Origin: Sebastes aleutianus
Lineage: Eukaryota; Chordata; Actinopteri; Perciformes; Sebastidae
Direction of reading: 5' to 3'
NCBI GenBank assembly: GCA_916700875.1
Contig: CAKAKS010000039.1
Coordinates: 25,255,315-25,319,314, forward strand
DNA: 64,000 nucleotides
Positions 34,736-46,894 of this stretch are shown piece after piece. How positions within the stretch are numbered: position 1 is the first letter of the stretch; every line of letters starts with the position of its first letter. The notes under the pieces were generated by a model, which was not told the DNA's origin, did no database searches, and saw nothing but the letters and a program-made list of their open reading frames with translations. Both the position numbers and the translations under genes were made by a program.

Positions 34736-36202
34736 CTAATTATGTGGTATATATAGATAGAAGCAAAAAAAGACTGATCATTTCTTAGAATAAACTGTAC
34801 TGATACCAGTTCATTATTCATTAGAATTCATTCTACCTCCCAGCAGCTTCTCAGGGACTTCCTTTACAGCCCATAATAATGACCCTCTCTAGCGGACAGA
34901 GAGGTAAAAGCTTTTTATTATAAAAAAAAAAATACCAATAACTATCGGATACATCTCATTAATCTGTATCCGTCTACATCCCTTGCTCTACAATATCTTA
35001 GGCCTCTTTTACATCAAATATTCAACACAGCCCCGTTGTGCGGTGAACATGTAATTACTGCGGATTGTCTGCCTTCGCGGCCTGATTCTTCGGCACCTCA
35101 GGTTGTTTTACAGATACCTGAGCCTCAGGCGAGATATCATTTCAAGGTAGACAGCCCGTCAACATGAGTGGCAAGTGTTGGCCTGGAAACCTGGTTGACT
35201 GAGGCTGAGGAAGGAGCGACTAATAATAAATTGCCTGCCTCAAGGCCAGAAGGTGAGTGGTGAATCTGGAGAGTATTGAAAGTGTCTTTTGACGTTACTG
35301 AAGAAGGCAGAAAACAGCTAGATACAATTGAAGTAGAGATAAAAGATTACAGCACGGGAGTACAGTGTGTTTGACTGATTGGTGTAAAAGCCTGGACACA
35401 CCCAGAGAGATACAGTCTTATTTACAGTGGTTTTCAATCTTATTTTGGAATCAAACTCTGTCCTGTTGAGACCGAACAACCAAAAATAAGCAGTTCCTGA
35501 CTGTAGAAGGCCCTTAATTATATTAGATATTTCTCTTTGTAATACACTTTAGCACTTATTCAGATCAGACTGTGGGTTGTCAACGTTTTTTGAGTGAGTT
35601 TTGATAATAATCCTCATTTGGACAGCTTGTTGGGAGCAACAGGAGCTCGTCATTTCAACACGCAGTTGGAGCTAATGTGCCCTGCAGGTTTTGCAGTATT
35701 TGGAACTTATCTGTGGGTAAAATTGCTGTGCTTAACCCTAAAATCCACCCACTGTCAGGGGAAATAAGACTTTAAGTGTCAGATTGTCTCAGTGGTTTAC
35801 TGCTGCATGTACCAAGTACTAATGATCTCTGGCGGTGGTCCAAACTCTCATATTCTGCTGTTCACTGTATCACTCAGCACAAAAACTATCACAGAAATAA
35901 ACGTTTGAGGAGGAGGTTAGATTGCGTGATGTATTCACAGTATATCTTGAGCTGTGGCCTTCCTAGAGCTGGAAACATTATTCAAATTCAATGCAGTGGG
36001 TGGGGTCAGGAGGCTAAACTGTAGATGGGTTTTAATGAGCAAAGATGAAAAGTTTCAAAACAATGAAATCTGATTACAGATTCTGTAATGTTTCCCCATC
36101 TATAGTCAGAAGGATGTGGGTGTTTGTGTTGTCATCACATTAATATTCGCCCCAGAGTGGTGAGACAGAAAAGGAGAAAGACAGCGAGAGAGAAAGACTC
36201 AC
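34736..36202. other. Non-coding stretch, no supported gene
   Basis: Unique AT-rich sequence. No repeat or exon was recognised. Confidence 0.5.
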
Positions 36203-36315
36203 TGCAGCCTCGTCCTCCCTGCTGTCGCTGGTGTCCTCACTCTTGTGGTGTCCGGCTGAGGAGCGAGCGTCCCTCTTACGGCTGGTGTCCGTCCCCTCCG
36301 TCTGTCTCTCTCCAT
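36203..36315 (-). CDS. Putative internal coding exon (113 nt, unidentified gene)
   Basis: On the minus strand TTTTCACCTTGGCCCAG acts as acceptor and GCTGCA/GTGAGTC as donor. The frame that ends in phase 0 encodes a hydrophilic segment with GERQTEGTDTSRKRDARSS and HHKSEDTSDSREDEAA, rich in Ser, Asp, Glu, Arg and Lys, consistent with a disordered cytoplasmic or nuclear linker. A second frame (starting MERDRRRG) is also open, so the frame is not certain. Its phase-0 end would join in frame to the candidate exon at 2278-2376, giving EDEAA followed by DDEPITGG, which fits in composition. No family is recognised. Confidence 0.42.
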
Positions 36316-37409
36316 CTGGGCCAAGGTGAAAACATGGACAGCGCTCAGAAAGCCAGCAAGCACCATTATCATCGCTAGTCATCATCATCCTCATTGTCAC
36401 CATCCTCATCTCCATTTTAATCATCATTAATAGCATCATTGTCATTCCCATCTCTATCATCTCTATAGCATAATTATAATTATGAATATCTTCATTACCA
36501 TCATCATCGTGGTCAACAATAATTCCGAGCTATCGTTCGCTTTCCCCTCCTACTAAGCCTCTCTAGTGTAATCAAACCCAGATAAAAGTTTCCAGAGAAA
36601 AAAGGAGATTAAGTGGGAAAAAAAAATGTAATTGGAAAAACGGAAAAGAGACAAGAGAGAAGAATAAAAAACGGTCCGGAGGGGAAATGTGAAGAGGGGG
36701 GGGAGTGAAAATGGGAAAAAAAAGGAAGAGATCGAGAAATGGAGAGACATAAAGAATGGCTTTTCTTGCTGCGAAGTGGAGCTGTTAGGATGCTGTCATG
36801 CCACAGATGGATTATGGGAGTTTTGCTGCACAATGATGACAGTTGCCTTGGCCGGGAGAGAACAACCGGAATTTAAATCCACTCATTACGAGAGTGTGTG
36901 TGTGCATGCAAGTGTGTGTTATTTTGTGTGTCCGTCACAGAGCATATGGTCAAAATTGTCTGCCAGCAAAACACACGCTCATATACGTACACGCTGTCAT
37001 GGATGATCAAACCGGAACACAATTCAATACAGGGCTGTAACAGGATACTCAGCACTTTACGAGGGCCTGGTTATTTGGAGTTACAAGCAGCCAATGGATA
37101 CTCATAAGGTTTCCTATAAGGGTTTCTACCTCGACGAGGAGTTCATATAAAAAAGGGAATCCATACCCCATTCACTTCAATCTCTTTTTATTTCTATTGC
37201 ACAGCATTCGATCCCATTTGGCTGACATTGGCTCGCGAATGCACAACACCGCTGCAGCTCCGATGGGCTGCCATAAAAGGTGGCGCCTGTGCCATTGACT
37301 CCCCCATAAAAAGCAAGAGGGAGGGGGGACGGGGGGCTTTGTGGTGTCCCAAAAGCATTACAGCGAAAGTGGTTCATTACTGTCTGCTGAGCAGGGGGCG
37401 GCTGGAGTG

Positions 37410-37441
<32 letters not shown>

Positions 37442-37444
37442 CAC
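37410..37444. repeat. (CA)n microsatellite
   Basis: About 17 CA units with one CAAA interruption. Confidence 0.9.
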
Positions 37445-37564
37445 GGGGATGGATTGTGATTAAAAGACAGAATGGGGAGAACGGGTGGCTATAAAGCATA
37501 ATGAGAGCTAATGGTTTTCCAATATGTCCCCTTAACAATGAGTCTGAGTGGGCTGAATTAGATG

Positions 37565-37600
37565 GTGTGTGTGTGTGTAAGTGTGTCTGTGTGTGTGTGG
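37565..37600. repeat. (TG)n microsatellite, interrupted
   Basis: GT-rich tract with a TAAG and a TC interruption. Confidence 0.85.
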
Positions 37601-39779
37601 CAGGGTTGGGCTGCAGGGAGATTGATGCGGTCGAGGAGAAGAGGAGAAGACAGATGGGTGTGCGCGCTCACTCATCGTTCACGTAAAGCGACAGTAGATA
37701 AAACGATGAAAAACAATCAAAGAGAAGTGAAAATTAAAAATGAAAATGTAGCAACAGTGAACGTTTTCTTCTTGTACAACTTGATCTGCGTCCCATGAAA
37801 GTCTCCAGCAAACATAATCTGTGATGATGATTTGTTTTCCTCATTTGTTTGCACATCATCTCGCCTGTCTCCCTCCATTCCCTTTGCAATTTCACTGATT
37901 CCAAAACAACTGTAATAAAACTTTGCTTTGGTCTGAAAAAGCTCCTTTTGCTTAAGAAATGAAACAGAGAAAATCGCAGTGTTCACAATCCATCCGTCTA
38001 AACCGTATTCCCACTTTTCTCTCTGATTGCGTAAGGGTATATTATGTATGCATGTTTCTGACTCAGGACAAAGTGCACTGGAAATGTCACCCCCAACTCC
38101 AAAAAAGAAAGAACAAAAAAACATAATACCAAGCAATGGAAGTCGCAGAAGCTTTCAGAGAGTGCCATTTCCTTGTCAAACAAGGCCACTTGAGCCACAG
38201 GAACCGTGCTGCGAAAACTCGACACGGACAGTCTAAGTACGTCCTCCGGGGTCGATCAAAGCTTCGCCAGATCAAAGAGCAAACACCAAAGAGTAGCCGT
38301 GCTCAACTTGGTCTCACTTCAAGCCCGACTTTCCTGCCATTGTTGAGCCAAAAATAGTAGGACACTTCAACTTCCAAGTTTTGATCTCGCTATGTAACTA
38401 AAACCTATTTCTTTTTGTACATGTAGATTTCAGTAGCGGCAGTAAAAAATGTGTCTGAATGTATTTAAATTTCATAAATATTACGTCCACCAACATGTCA
38501 AAAATCCAACAAAGATATTAAACAAAGGATATGATACTGCAATTAGAATATAACAAATCACGCCAAATGGAAAATAAATATCAAATCTATTTTTTTTATG
38601 CGTTTCCATTTTTCTCTTGCCGCATTTTGCTGTTTATTTTTGTTCTTCCTCTGCGTACACACCGCATGAGTCACTGCATGACTCAGCTGGCAGCACATCT
38701 ACCCTTAACCGTTTATATGAGACTATTATGAGCAGGTGATGCTCCAGGGAGCCAGGTGAGACTCCCCTTTGCCTCGCCTCATTTATGTTTAAGTGATCAC
38801 CTTAAAGATGAATGAGCACGCAGAACGCACACATCTCACATCAGTCCTAACTGGAAATTAAATGAGTGACAGCTTCGAGTCTCAAAATAGAGACGGCAGA
38901 CTGTGAAACTTCTGAAAATAACCCACAGTCCAAGAGAACATGGTTACATTTCATCATACTTGGAATAATAAGGACCTTACTGTAGAACCTCCACCTTTAC
39001 ATGCTCTGTACAATAAGGAACGCATTGTATTTTGTATGCAAGAGAAATACTGAAGCAGTACAGATGGTCAAACTGACAGGCAAAATCCATCAAAGCTTTC
39101 TTTAATACCTCAATAAATAGAGAAAAAGATTAACAGCATTAGAGTTTGACAGAAAGAGAATCACCTGTGGAAACATCAGCCAGATGACACAGAGCAGTCG
39201 ACCAACATTAGGAGGCAAACTTCAACTAAGAATTCACTTTCAAATCATTTCTCCTCGTCTTCAAGTCCCCCAAGCATTGTCTTTTGAAGTCTGGGGAGAG
39301 TAATGTTTGAGTGAACTTCTTTCCTGAGAAAATAAGACTTCTTAAGCACTAAGAGTACAAACTCCATCTCTGCACCCTGTATGCAGAGCCGTAGGAAAGT
39401 GAGTGAAGTGTAACGCGGAAATAAGTTTCCGCTGCTGTTTATATAATTTCAGTTACATTTAAATCATTAGTGCCCCATTTCCGGAGTCCTTTTATATGGA
39501 TAAATGTTTGAAAAAAAAAATATAGAACATTCGCTGCTAATATATTCTTCTAATAAATTCTTCAACGATCCCAAAAGAGGAAGATAATGAGAACTGCAAA
39601 GCACTTGTAATGTGTGTGTGTGTGTTAAGACATTCTTTGCCAACATATTCCTTCTAGCACTCCTTAACACTCTTAAAAGATAGGTTTAAGTGCGTGTGTG
39701 AGTGTGTGTCCTGATTAAATGTATGCATACATGTCTCACAGGTATACATGCTCATGTGTAGTTTGTCAAATAGAAAGGT

Positions 39780-40400
39780 ATGTTCCACTATTATTCCGAA
39801 TATGACAATATTTCTACTTTGATACAGGTCATGTAAAACTCGTATTCCATTTGGATATACTGAATTAGGCCTTATTCAGAATGTATCATTTTCCGTTTAA
39901 GACATGTGGGATATGATGATATTATTCAGGTTTTAGGAGCATTCTTTGGAAATGTATACAGCGCATTCAGAATATGAGTCTCAATTGGGAGTTTCTACTG
40001 CAGTTTGCGACACAAGGCCTCTTGCCTGTTTACAGCCAGCTCTGTGCGTTATACACAAACCAACTAGCCGACAGTTTACTGAGATGCATGCCTAAAAGAA
40101 AAGTCCACATTTCTGGTCAGAAGGAGAAACACACCTACTTTAAAATATTGCGAAAAACTTGGATATCAACCGATTTTTGGATATATGCGCAAATATGGCA
40201 ACGCCGACCTTTTCAAGAAGGTGGTTGAAGGAATGAACGAGGGAGGAACAAGTCCGCTACAGGTTACGTTAATCGGAGTATGCACGGCTTGATGTAAGCG
40301 TGAATATTAGTAGAATATTCATTTTCATTAGCCATGTAAACAGCTTAGTAGGGATAATGTCTTTTTCGGAATAAGGGCAACAAAAAAAAGGAAGAATATT
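39780..40400 (+). mobile_element. Repeat carrying a decayed Myb/SANT-like domain
   Basis: It starts near TGTTCCACTATTATTCCGAA and ends near TTTTTCGGAATAAGGGC, giving short inverted TTCCGAATA-type ends. Internal blocks such as AGACATGTGGGATATGATGA and GCGACACAAGGCCTCTTGCC are familiar to me from fish repeats. Boundaries are approximate. It includes the pseudogene at 40102-40246. Confidence 0.5.
40102..40246 (+). pseudogene. Myb/SANT-like (trihelix-type) DNA-binding domain remnant
   Basis: One frame reads SPHFWSEGETHLL, then an in-frame stop and NIAKNLDINRF. After a frameshift near 40179 another frame reads YMRKYGNADLFKKVVEGMNE. Together these follow the pattern of Myb/SANT-like domains, with the conserved early Trp, found in PIF/Harbinger-associated and related fish repeat proteins. 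The domain is broken by at least one stop and one frameshift and is not followed by any transposase I can see. It should act as neither a protein nor a DNA binder. Confidence 0.6.
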
Positions 40401-40577
40401 TTGTGCATGTAAACGTAATCAGTGACAGTTACCTGCACTTTGTTATTGTTTTTGATTGTTGGTTTTGCTTTGTTTCCTGCTGGTATTGTTCCAACCAACT
40501 TTTGAATAGTAGGACTTATTGTATTTCAGTTTATTTTATTGATGTTAATACAATATAATTAATGTTAACTTTTCAAC

Positions 40578-41130
40578 TACGGCTGTCAATCGATTCAAAT
40601 ATTTAATTAAAACAATGACAAATATTGTCCAGAGACCCTCACAGGTACTGTATTTAGCATAAAAATATATGCTCAATCACAAACCTGCATCCCAACAGGC
40701 AACAACAGCTGTCAGTGTGTCAGTGTGCTGACTTGACTATGACTTGCCCCAAACTGCGTGTGATTATCATAAAGTGGACATGTCTGTAAAGGGGAGACTC
40801 GTGGGTATCCATAGAACCCATTTTCATTCACATATCTGGAGGTCAGAGGTCAAGGGATCCCTTTGAAAATGGCCATGCCAGTTTTTCCTCGCCCAAATTT
40901 AGCAAGTTTGAAGCGTTATTCAGTCTCCTTCATGACAAGCTAGTATGACATGGTTGGTACAAATGGATTCATTCGGTTTTCTAGTTTCATGCAATACCAG
41001 TATTATCACTCTAGCTTTATAACTGAGCCCGCTACAACCTCCAAAAGATCAATTGCATTATTGTGTTAAAGAAATTAGTGGCGTTAAAACAAATTTCCCT
41101 TTCAATGTCACTCTAACTTTGACAGCCCCA
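40578..41130 (-). mobile_element. Family A element with internal deletion
   Basis: Runs from TACGGCTGTCAATCGATTCA to CTAACTTTGACAGCCCCA, so both terminal repeats survive with a mutation in each. The block with GATTAAT/TTAATCG repeats and TGTTCAAAATGTACC seen at 55115 is deleted. Flanking octamers TTTTCAAC and ATTTTAAC agree at six of eight positions, compatible with an aged 8-bp target duplication. Confidence 0.85.
40840..40852 (+). promoter_or_regulatory. DR1 nuclear-receptor-like motif inside family A
   Basis: AGGTCAGAGGTCA, intact, identical to the motif at 10790-10802. Confidence 0.4.
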
Positions 41131-42839
41131 ATTTTAACATTTAAATATGCTTTGGCAACATGTACAGTGTTACGTCATCCCAATAAAGCCATTTGAAAGG
41201 AACTGAATAGAAAGATGTGGTGCTGAAAATTGAATGAGTCATAAATAATGTGTCCCCTGCTGGCAGGAAGTAGAGGTTTGATGAACCAATCAAATGGTCC
41301 CGTGATGGTGAATGAGCTATACAAACCATGAGGTTGGTCCTGGCTGTTCTCCTAAGTAACTAACCAGCATGCATTGCTATCATTTACTCACCAACACAAA
41401 GTTAAAAAGGACTGAAAGAACAGGACGCACTGCAGGCATTACACTTACATACACACACACACACACACCATGATGCAGTGTGCAGCAGCCGAGGGCCGAG
41501 GTATAAGTCTGATGCCCCGTGGCAAGCCGCAGCGAGTCAGGAGTCAGTCCTGGTCCCTGGACTGTGACGGGACTTCCTCAAGCCTCCACGCGGGCTCTAA
41601 TGAAGTAATGAAGAGCAGACTGGCAGGTTAATGGAAGCCAATCGACTACGAGCTCCGCCACCCGCCACCAGAAGGCCAAGGCTGAATACTAATCATTTAG
41701 GAGTCTCCGCTATAGTGTTCTGCCTAATCTGTTCACTCCTAAAACTACAGCACTATTTACTGTGCAGATAAGATGGCGGAGAGCAACTTCTATAACCTCC
41801 AGAGGACAGAGATAGAGACCATTTCTTTGGAGAGTTAAGTCTGTGACGGAGTGTATTAAATACCACAATAAACAGGAGTCTTATCCGAGGTTTATGTGAG
41901 TGTAACCTGTAGATAGAGTCAAGGATTGGGGGAACTTTCTCCAGCTTCTTCTACTTTTGAGAAATGATTAATAAGTTCACCTTGTCTGGCTGCCCTTTTA
42001 CAACTAATGATATTCTTAACTCTATAGCTTTCGGCGAACTGCAGCTGTCGGAGCTCTCATCTGCGCTGTACGAATGCCAGTTTATATTTATGCGTTTCAG
42101 TGTATTTGTGCGCATATATGCATACAATATATGCATGTGTGTGTTGTTGCATCTCTGTGTCTCATTTTATTTTTGACCAAGACTGACAACAAGCACTTTT
42201 CAGTGCATGACGGCGCTCCGCTGTATGTTAAGTGATAGACAGAATGGTGATACAGCAGAATGCTAATCACAGAATCAAAGAAGTGAGCGCAGCAGGAGAT
42301 CCGAGAACGGCAACGAGGGGCTGTTAGGAGAGGAGAAACCACTGAACATTATAGATGGAATAAAAAATAAAACGGAAGTGGTTAAGTAGGAGAACTTAAT
42401 GAAGAACCTAATGTGACAAAGTCCAGTCATAACAAATTAGATAGAAGTTTGGGAGCCCTCAGGATCTGTTCCATGTAACAGCCCTCTGGTAAACAGGGGA
42501 AATAATAGCACACAGTCCAACACGGCAGCTCGCGGTGGTTACAGAACAACGGCAACAGTCATTATCACAACTCATTTGCCAGTGTTATATCAAGATTGGT
42601 TCCTACATGGTCTCTTTTGAAAAGGCACACTTAAGATTCAACGTAAATTGGGGACTAGCAACAGAACACAGCAGGGAAAGAAACACATTACAAATTACAG
42701 ATTCACATTCAAATGTTCAAAATGAGGTGAAAAATCTATTTGTTCTTACATTCAAAGTACAAATTTCTAGGGTTTACAACTACCAAATAGTTTCATTATT
42801 ACACTACTGCACATAGAACACTAGCAGTCTATGCATGTA
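41131..42839. other. Non-coding stretch, no supported gene
   Basis: Unique sequence with a CA repeat at 41451-41468. No exon or repeat was delimited. Confidence 0.5.
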
Positions 42840-43000
42840 CTTTAGGTTAGTGTCTGTGTGCATGTGGACTGGCGACAGTCTGTGTAAGTACAGTATGTAC
42901 TGTATGTATGCACTATGTTATTTTGTATTTCTTAAGAGCAGATACTGTATCTGTCCAACACAAATTTCCTTCAGGAGAATAAAGTCTATCTTATCTTATT
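42840..43000 (+). mobile_element. LINE 3' tail fragment
   Basis: Ends CACAAATTTCCTTCAGGAG then AATAAAGTCTATCTTATCTT. This is the typical 3' tail of a fish non-LTR element, with an AATAAAG signal and a short TATCT-type terminal repeat. No coding part is retained. Confidence 0.55.
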
Positions 43001-43139
43001 CTGACTATGTTTTCAATGAATCGATTCACTCTTGAGTCTTTTCACTATTTTAAATGCATATATAATAGTGAAAAATGCCCATAACAAGTTCCCAGAAGCC
43101 CAAAGTGGTGCTTGTTTTAATCCGACCGACATCCCCAAA

Positions 43140-43215
43140 CAGGGTCTGGAATTAACTTTTTTCTCTGTGTACCAAGTATATTTTTTTGTCTGCCACTCAA
43201 AATCTATGCGCTAAA
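43140..43215 (+). mobile_element. Fragment related to the outer hAT element at 47359
   Basis: Begins CAGGGTCTGGAATTAACTTT, matching the left end of the element at 47359, and includes TTGTCTGCCACTCAAAATCT, matching 48000-48020. The remainder is lost or too diverged. Confidence 0.55.
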
Positions 43216-44289
43216 TGAAGGAATCACATTTTAAATCTGATGTCATTCAATGTTTGATATATTTTACATAAAAAACATTATATGCATGGTTAATTACATT
43301 TTTCGAATGACGCCGTAGCTTCCGGGGAGGCCTATTTTTCATGGGAGGGAGGGCACTGTAGCCTACACAGTACTGTACTGTACTTTGCTATTGCCATCTA
43401 TAGTGGTTATTTGCATAAAAACCCAATATTATGATTATTTAAATATTTGCTCTGATTAAAACAAATCTTGGCAAGCTTAGAGCTAGTGTTAGGAAGTTGA
43501 ACAGGTCATAATTCCCTCTCTATTATCTATCTAATTATCTATTATCAAAACATCTCCTACAAACACCTCAATTTATTCAAATTTCTCGCCAAAAAACTTA
43601 ATTTTAGGAGATTACATTTGAACACATCATGATAACGTTGTAATTTACCTTCGCCCAATACTCATTTTTACTGAGTAGAGCTTGAACACCTCATAATATA
43701 ACTCAGTGGTACCTCCGTTAACGTTAGGAGCTCCGTTATTTAGCCCAGCAGGACTGTGCTGCCCACCAGCTTCTAACAAGTAGCGTTACTAGCTGTCCTC
43801 CTTTTGATTACAACACGGATTTGTTGTTCAGTGTAGTATTATCAGGGAAAAATAGGGTGCATCCCCTCAGATTCAGTAGTAATAGCGCCATGCTTTTGAG
43901 CGCTTTTTTTCCTCTCCGCCATAACTCCGGTCCCAAACAAAGTGAAATGTCATACACCGTGCATATGCGTCATTGTGCATGCGTATCTGTTGAAAAGCAT
44001 TAATATGAGGAATTGATAGTCTGTCTGTCTGTTTGTCTTTCATTTATGATGATTGATCGATTATAAAGAAATATAGTTGATTATTTTTCTGTCGATTGAG
44101 TAATCGAACAATCATTTCAGAACTACATTCTTATTTGTGCAATTGTCATATTGGAAAGTGATCTGATATTTGACAAAAAAAAGCAACTAAAGTAGCAGTA
44201 ATATATTTTAGAGGTGCTGGAAACTCTCCATATATATTTTGATTCGTGCTGACTCAATAGCATCTTGCACTTGCAATTGATTTTTGTTT
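43216..44289. other. Non-coding stretch with hAT-like end
   Basis: A segment at 44030-44125 (GATTGATCGATTATAAAGAA, TGTCGATTGAGTAATCGA) resembles the end of the repeat at 7930. The preceding 600 bases may be that element's interior, but no copy in the window confirms it. No gene was recognised. Confidence 0.4.
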
Positions 44290-44640
44290 CCATACTAACC
44301 CTTCATTCAATCTCATCCCAGAGATGTTTTATTGGATTCAATCCCAGACTGTGTGGAGCACACTGAGGTCTTTTTGAGATTATAAAAGAGGCTAGTTGTG
44401 ACACTATCCTTTGCTAGAGGTAGCCATGCGGAAAAGGATTACTGGTCAGCAACAACGCTTTAGTAGCCTTTGGCATTCAAATGAAGCTCAACATCTGGTA
44501 TCATGAGGCCTAATTTGTGCAAGAAAATACTCCCACACAGCTACCACTCGCCTGTTTCTTTGACACAAGGCAAGGCCGATGAATGACTTCATGCTGTTTA
44601 CTTCAAATTCTCACCCTGCTGCCAGCATGTCACACCAAAG
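44290..44640 (-). pseudogene. Tc1/mariner transposase remnant, inactivated
   Basis: The minus strand retains SLGLNPIKHLWDEIE, the counterpart of the transposase motif SPDLNPIEHLWDE. Further upstream are ELHLNAKGY, SVVADQ and GVFSC-like pieces in the right order for a Tc1-type DDE transposase. Multiple stops and frameshifts interrupt it. The third catalytic acidic residue of this region has no acidic counterpart (the motif carries Gly and Lys where Asp and Glu are normal). The N-terminal DNA-binding part and inverted ends are absent. Confidence 0.8.
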
Positions 44641-44731
44641 ATCAAAATTCATTAGAATATTATGTTTGATCATTGTGTTGATCATGTGACCGCTGCAGCT
44701 TTCTCTTTTGTTTTTCTTTGCTGACAAAAGT

Positions 44732-45271
44732 GTGACCCAGACTTTCCCTGATCTCTCCACTTTATGCAATAGATGCAAGGTTGCTCAGGGTACTCTTACC
44801 CACTATTTCTGAACATGTCCAAAACTGAAAACCCTGAAACTGCTTTACTCTGGTACTTTAGGCTGCAGTGCCTGCACGGCCTTGGTGTATGGCATGATAA
44901 TTGGCAAGAGATGCATATTGAAACTATGGAAATCTGACTCAGCCCCCGCAATGAAAATAGTTAAAATTAATTGCCCGAATCTTTTTTGTCTTATTGTTAC
45001 TATCAATGCATATATACATAATTCCTTTATTATTTTGTATTTAATTAAATGTTATCTATTTAAGGGGGAGGGGAATAGGGACAGGTTTTAATGTAATTAT
45101 TATCTATTTCTTATTTCTTATTATTATTATTATTATTTATTTACTTATTATTTTTTTAATATTATTTTTATTGTTTTTTGTTGTACTTGTCTACCTGGTT
45201 TAAGTATGTCTTATCCACCTTGTTTTATTATGTATGCAAAACTACAATAAATAAAATGTGGAAAAAAAAGG
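44732..45271 (+). pseudogene. L1-type LINE ORF2 C-terminus and 3' UTR
   Basis: The frame from 44732 reads PDFPDLSTLCNRCKVAQGTL then THYF, a stop where Trp is usual, and TCPKL. The cysteine-histidine pattern (C-x2-C-x8-H-x4-C) matches the C-terminal zinc-knuckle region of L1 ORF2 proteins. GKRCILKLWKS follows, like the L1 C-terminal RRxILLxWKS motif. An AT-rich 3' UTR, CAATAAATAAAATGTGG and an eight-A tail end the element near 45271. It is strongly 5' truncated and dead. Confidence 0.75.
45116..45180. repeat. (TTA)n AT-rich tract in the L1 3' UTR
   Basis: TTATTATTATTATTATTATT followed by T-rich variants. Confidence 0.8.
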
Positions 45272-46894
45272 TTCAAGTCCACAGTCTTCTGCTGTTGCTG
45301 CTTCAAGGTTTGACAAACAAACGCCCTTCTGCAAAGCGCTGTTGTACTGATGCATCCTTGTTAGCCATCTGCCCCTGACCTTCCTCACTGTCAAGGTGGT
45401 TTTGCTTGCTTAAGTGCAGCCGACCGCACGTTTTCTTTTCCTTTATCACTCTGAAAATCCCAGGAGGCCAGCTGTGATGCTGAAACAACAACCTCTGGCC
45501 CTGCAACAACCATACTTCACTCAAAATTACTTAGCTTATGCGCCATGTCCGTTCTAATGTGTGGTTTAACAGCAAATGAACCTTGTGACCTTGTCATACT
45601 GATTAGCTGTTTGGAGGAGTCGGCTGTTTGCATCGCTGAGCGAGTTTACCGAATAAAGTAGGTGACTGGAGATGATGGATAGGAACTGAAAATTGTGAGA
45701 ATCAAACGTAGACACAGGAAAGGTTTGCCAGGATGAGCAGACAAAAGAGTTACAGGAAGTGCACGGCAGCAGCACGCTCTGTGTAAATTATTGACGGGGT
45801 TGAACTTCTCAGCGAGAACACTGTGACTCCATCTCAGTGACGTAGGCTGTTCTCCCCTTGAGCTAGCACCGGCAACGTGAGAGAACGTTAAATACACCCG
45901 TCGCCTCCTCTCCCTCCGTCGGGGAACGAGATTAAAATTGCAAAGGACGGCGAAACAAGAGGCTTTTGAGAACACAAGAGTGGGAGAGAGACCGGGAGAT
46001 TAGGCGAGAGAGGGGACAGGGTGCAGGGGTTTAGAATGCAAGAGGGTACGGGGGAGGAGATTAAACTGGAAGTCAAGGGGGGAGACTGGTGGAGACTGTA
46101 AGAGGAAGTCAAGTGGAATGCAAGGACGAGAGTCTGTGAGAGAGACGTCAAGAAGAGGGTGCAACCACGGGGTGAGAGCCGACCATTTCCCGGCTGCTGC
46201 TCGCATGTTCACTCATTCAATCGCTCATCACTCAGTCAGCCATTAACTGATTGACTTAGCCACTCACTCATTCCCCTTTCTATCCCTGCGCCCCGTCCGT
46301 CTGCAATGCATTTTCAATACTACTTTTTACAAGCGCAGAGCGTATTAAGTTTTACAAGGCTCATGGCTTTTTCCTCTGCAATCAGTCATGACATTATAAG
46401 ACACGGTTGACACAAGGCAATGGAGGATGTCGAACTGATGGGCCAGTATAGTTTCTTAATGACACTTTTCGGCGCCAAGCGTTTGTGCACACACACACAT
46501 ACGCAGGGTGGCGTGGCAGGGGGCAGCACGAGTGTATAAGCAGGCTTCACTGGGGCTGCGCCGGCCAAATGGAGCTAGCTAATTATAGCAAATAAACTGC
46601 ACTGATCTGTGCCATTAGCCAGTCAGTAATGAAGCAGAGTGGAGGGCTGCTGTGAAACTGATGAATAGGCCCCGGCTCTGAGTACTGCACTCCCTGGCCT
46701 TTAGTTCAGCTCTAACAACACAGCCAATCTGAGGGAAAGCGAGAGTGCATTAAGACAAAAGGCGTAACAAGGCTTTGGAGATGAGATAAATACAGACAAA
46801 GGGACTGTGACAGAGAGGGGCATCGAGAGACAAGAGGAGAGATAGGAAAGATAGAAAGCAGAGCATGTAGTAAGAGGGAAAGTGTGCTTGTAGG
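45272..46894. other. Non-coding stretch, no supported gene
   Basis: Purine-rich zone at 45900-46150 produces Pro/Ser/Leu-rich minus-strand frames. The segment 46556-46690 is balanced and could be conserved non-coding DNA. No exon was supported. Confidence 0.5.

Larger units (their letters stand above)
36316..39779. other. Non-coding stretch with CAT-rich and CA repeats
   Basis: Includes a degenerate CAT/ATC patch at 36375-36520, which gives the Met-rich minus-strand frame there, CA and TG microsatellites, and unique DNA. The segment 37180-37320 is GC-balanced and could be conserved non-coding DNA. No gene was supported. Confidence 0.5.

Noticed and set aside
36140..36460. Met-rich minus-strand frame (MIEMGMTMMLLMM start)
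   Set aside because: The Met-rich part is the translation of a CAT-rich simple repeat. Only the internal 36203-36315 segment with splice sites was kept as an exon candidate.
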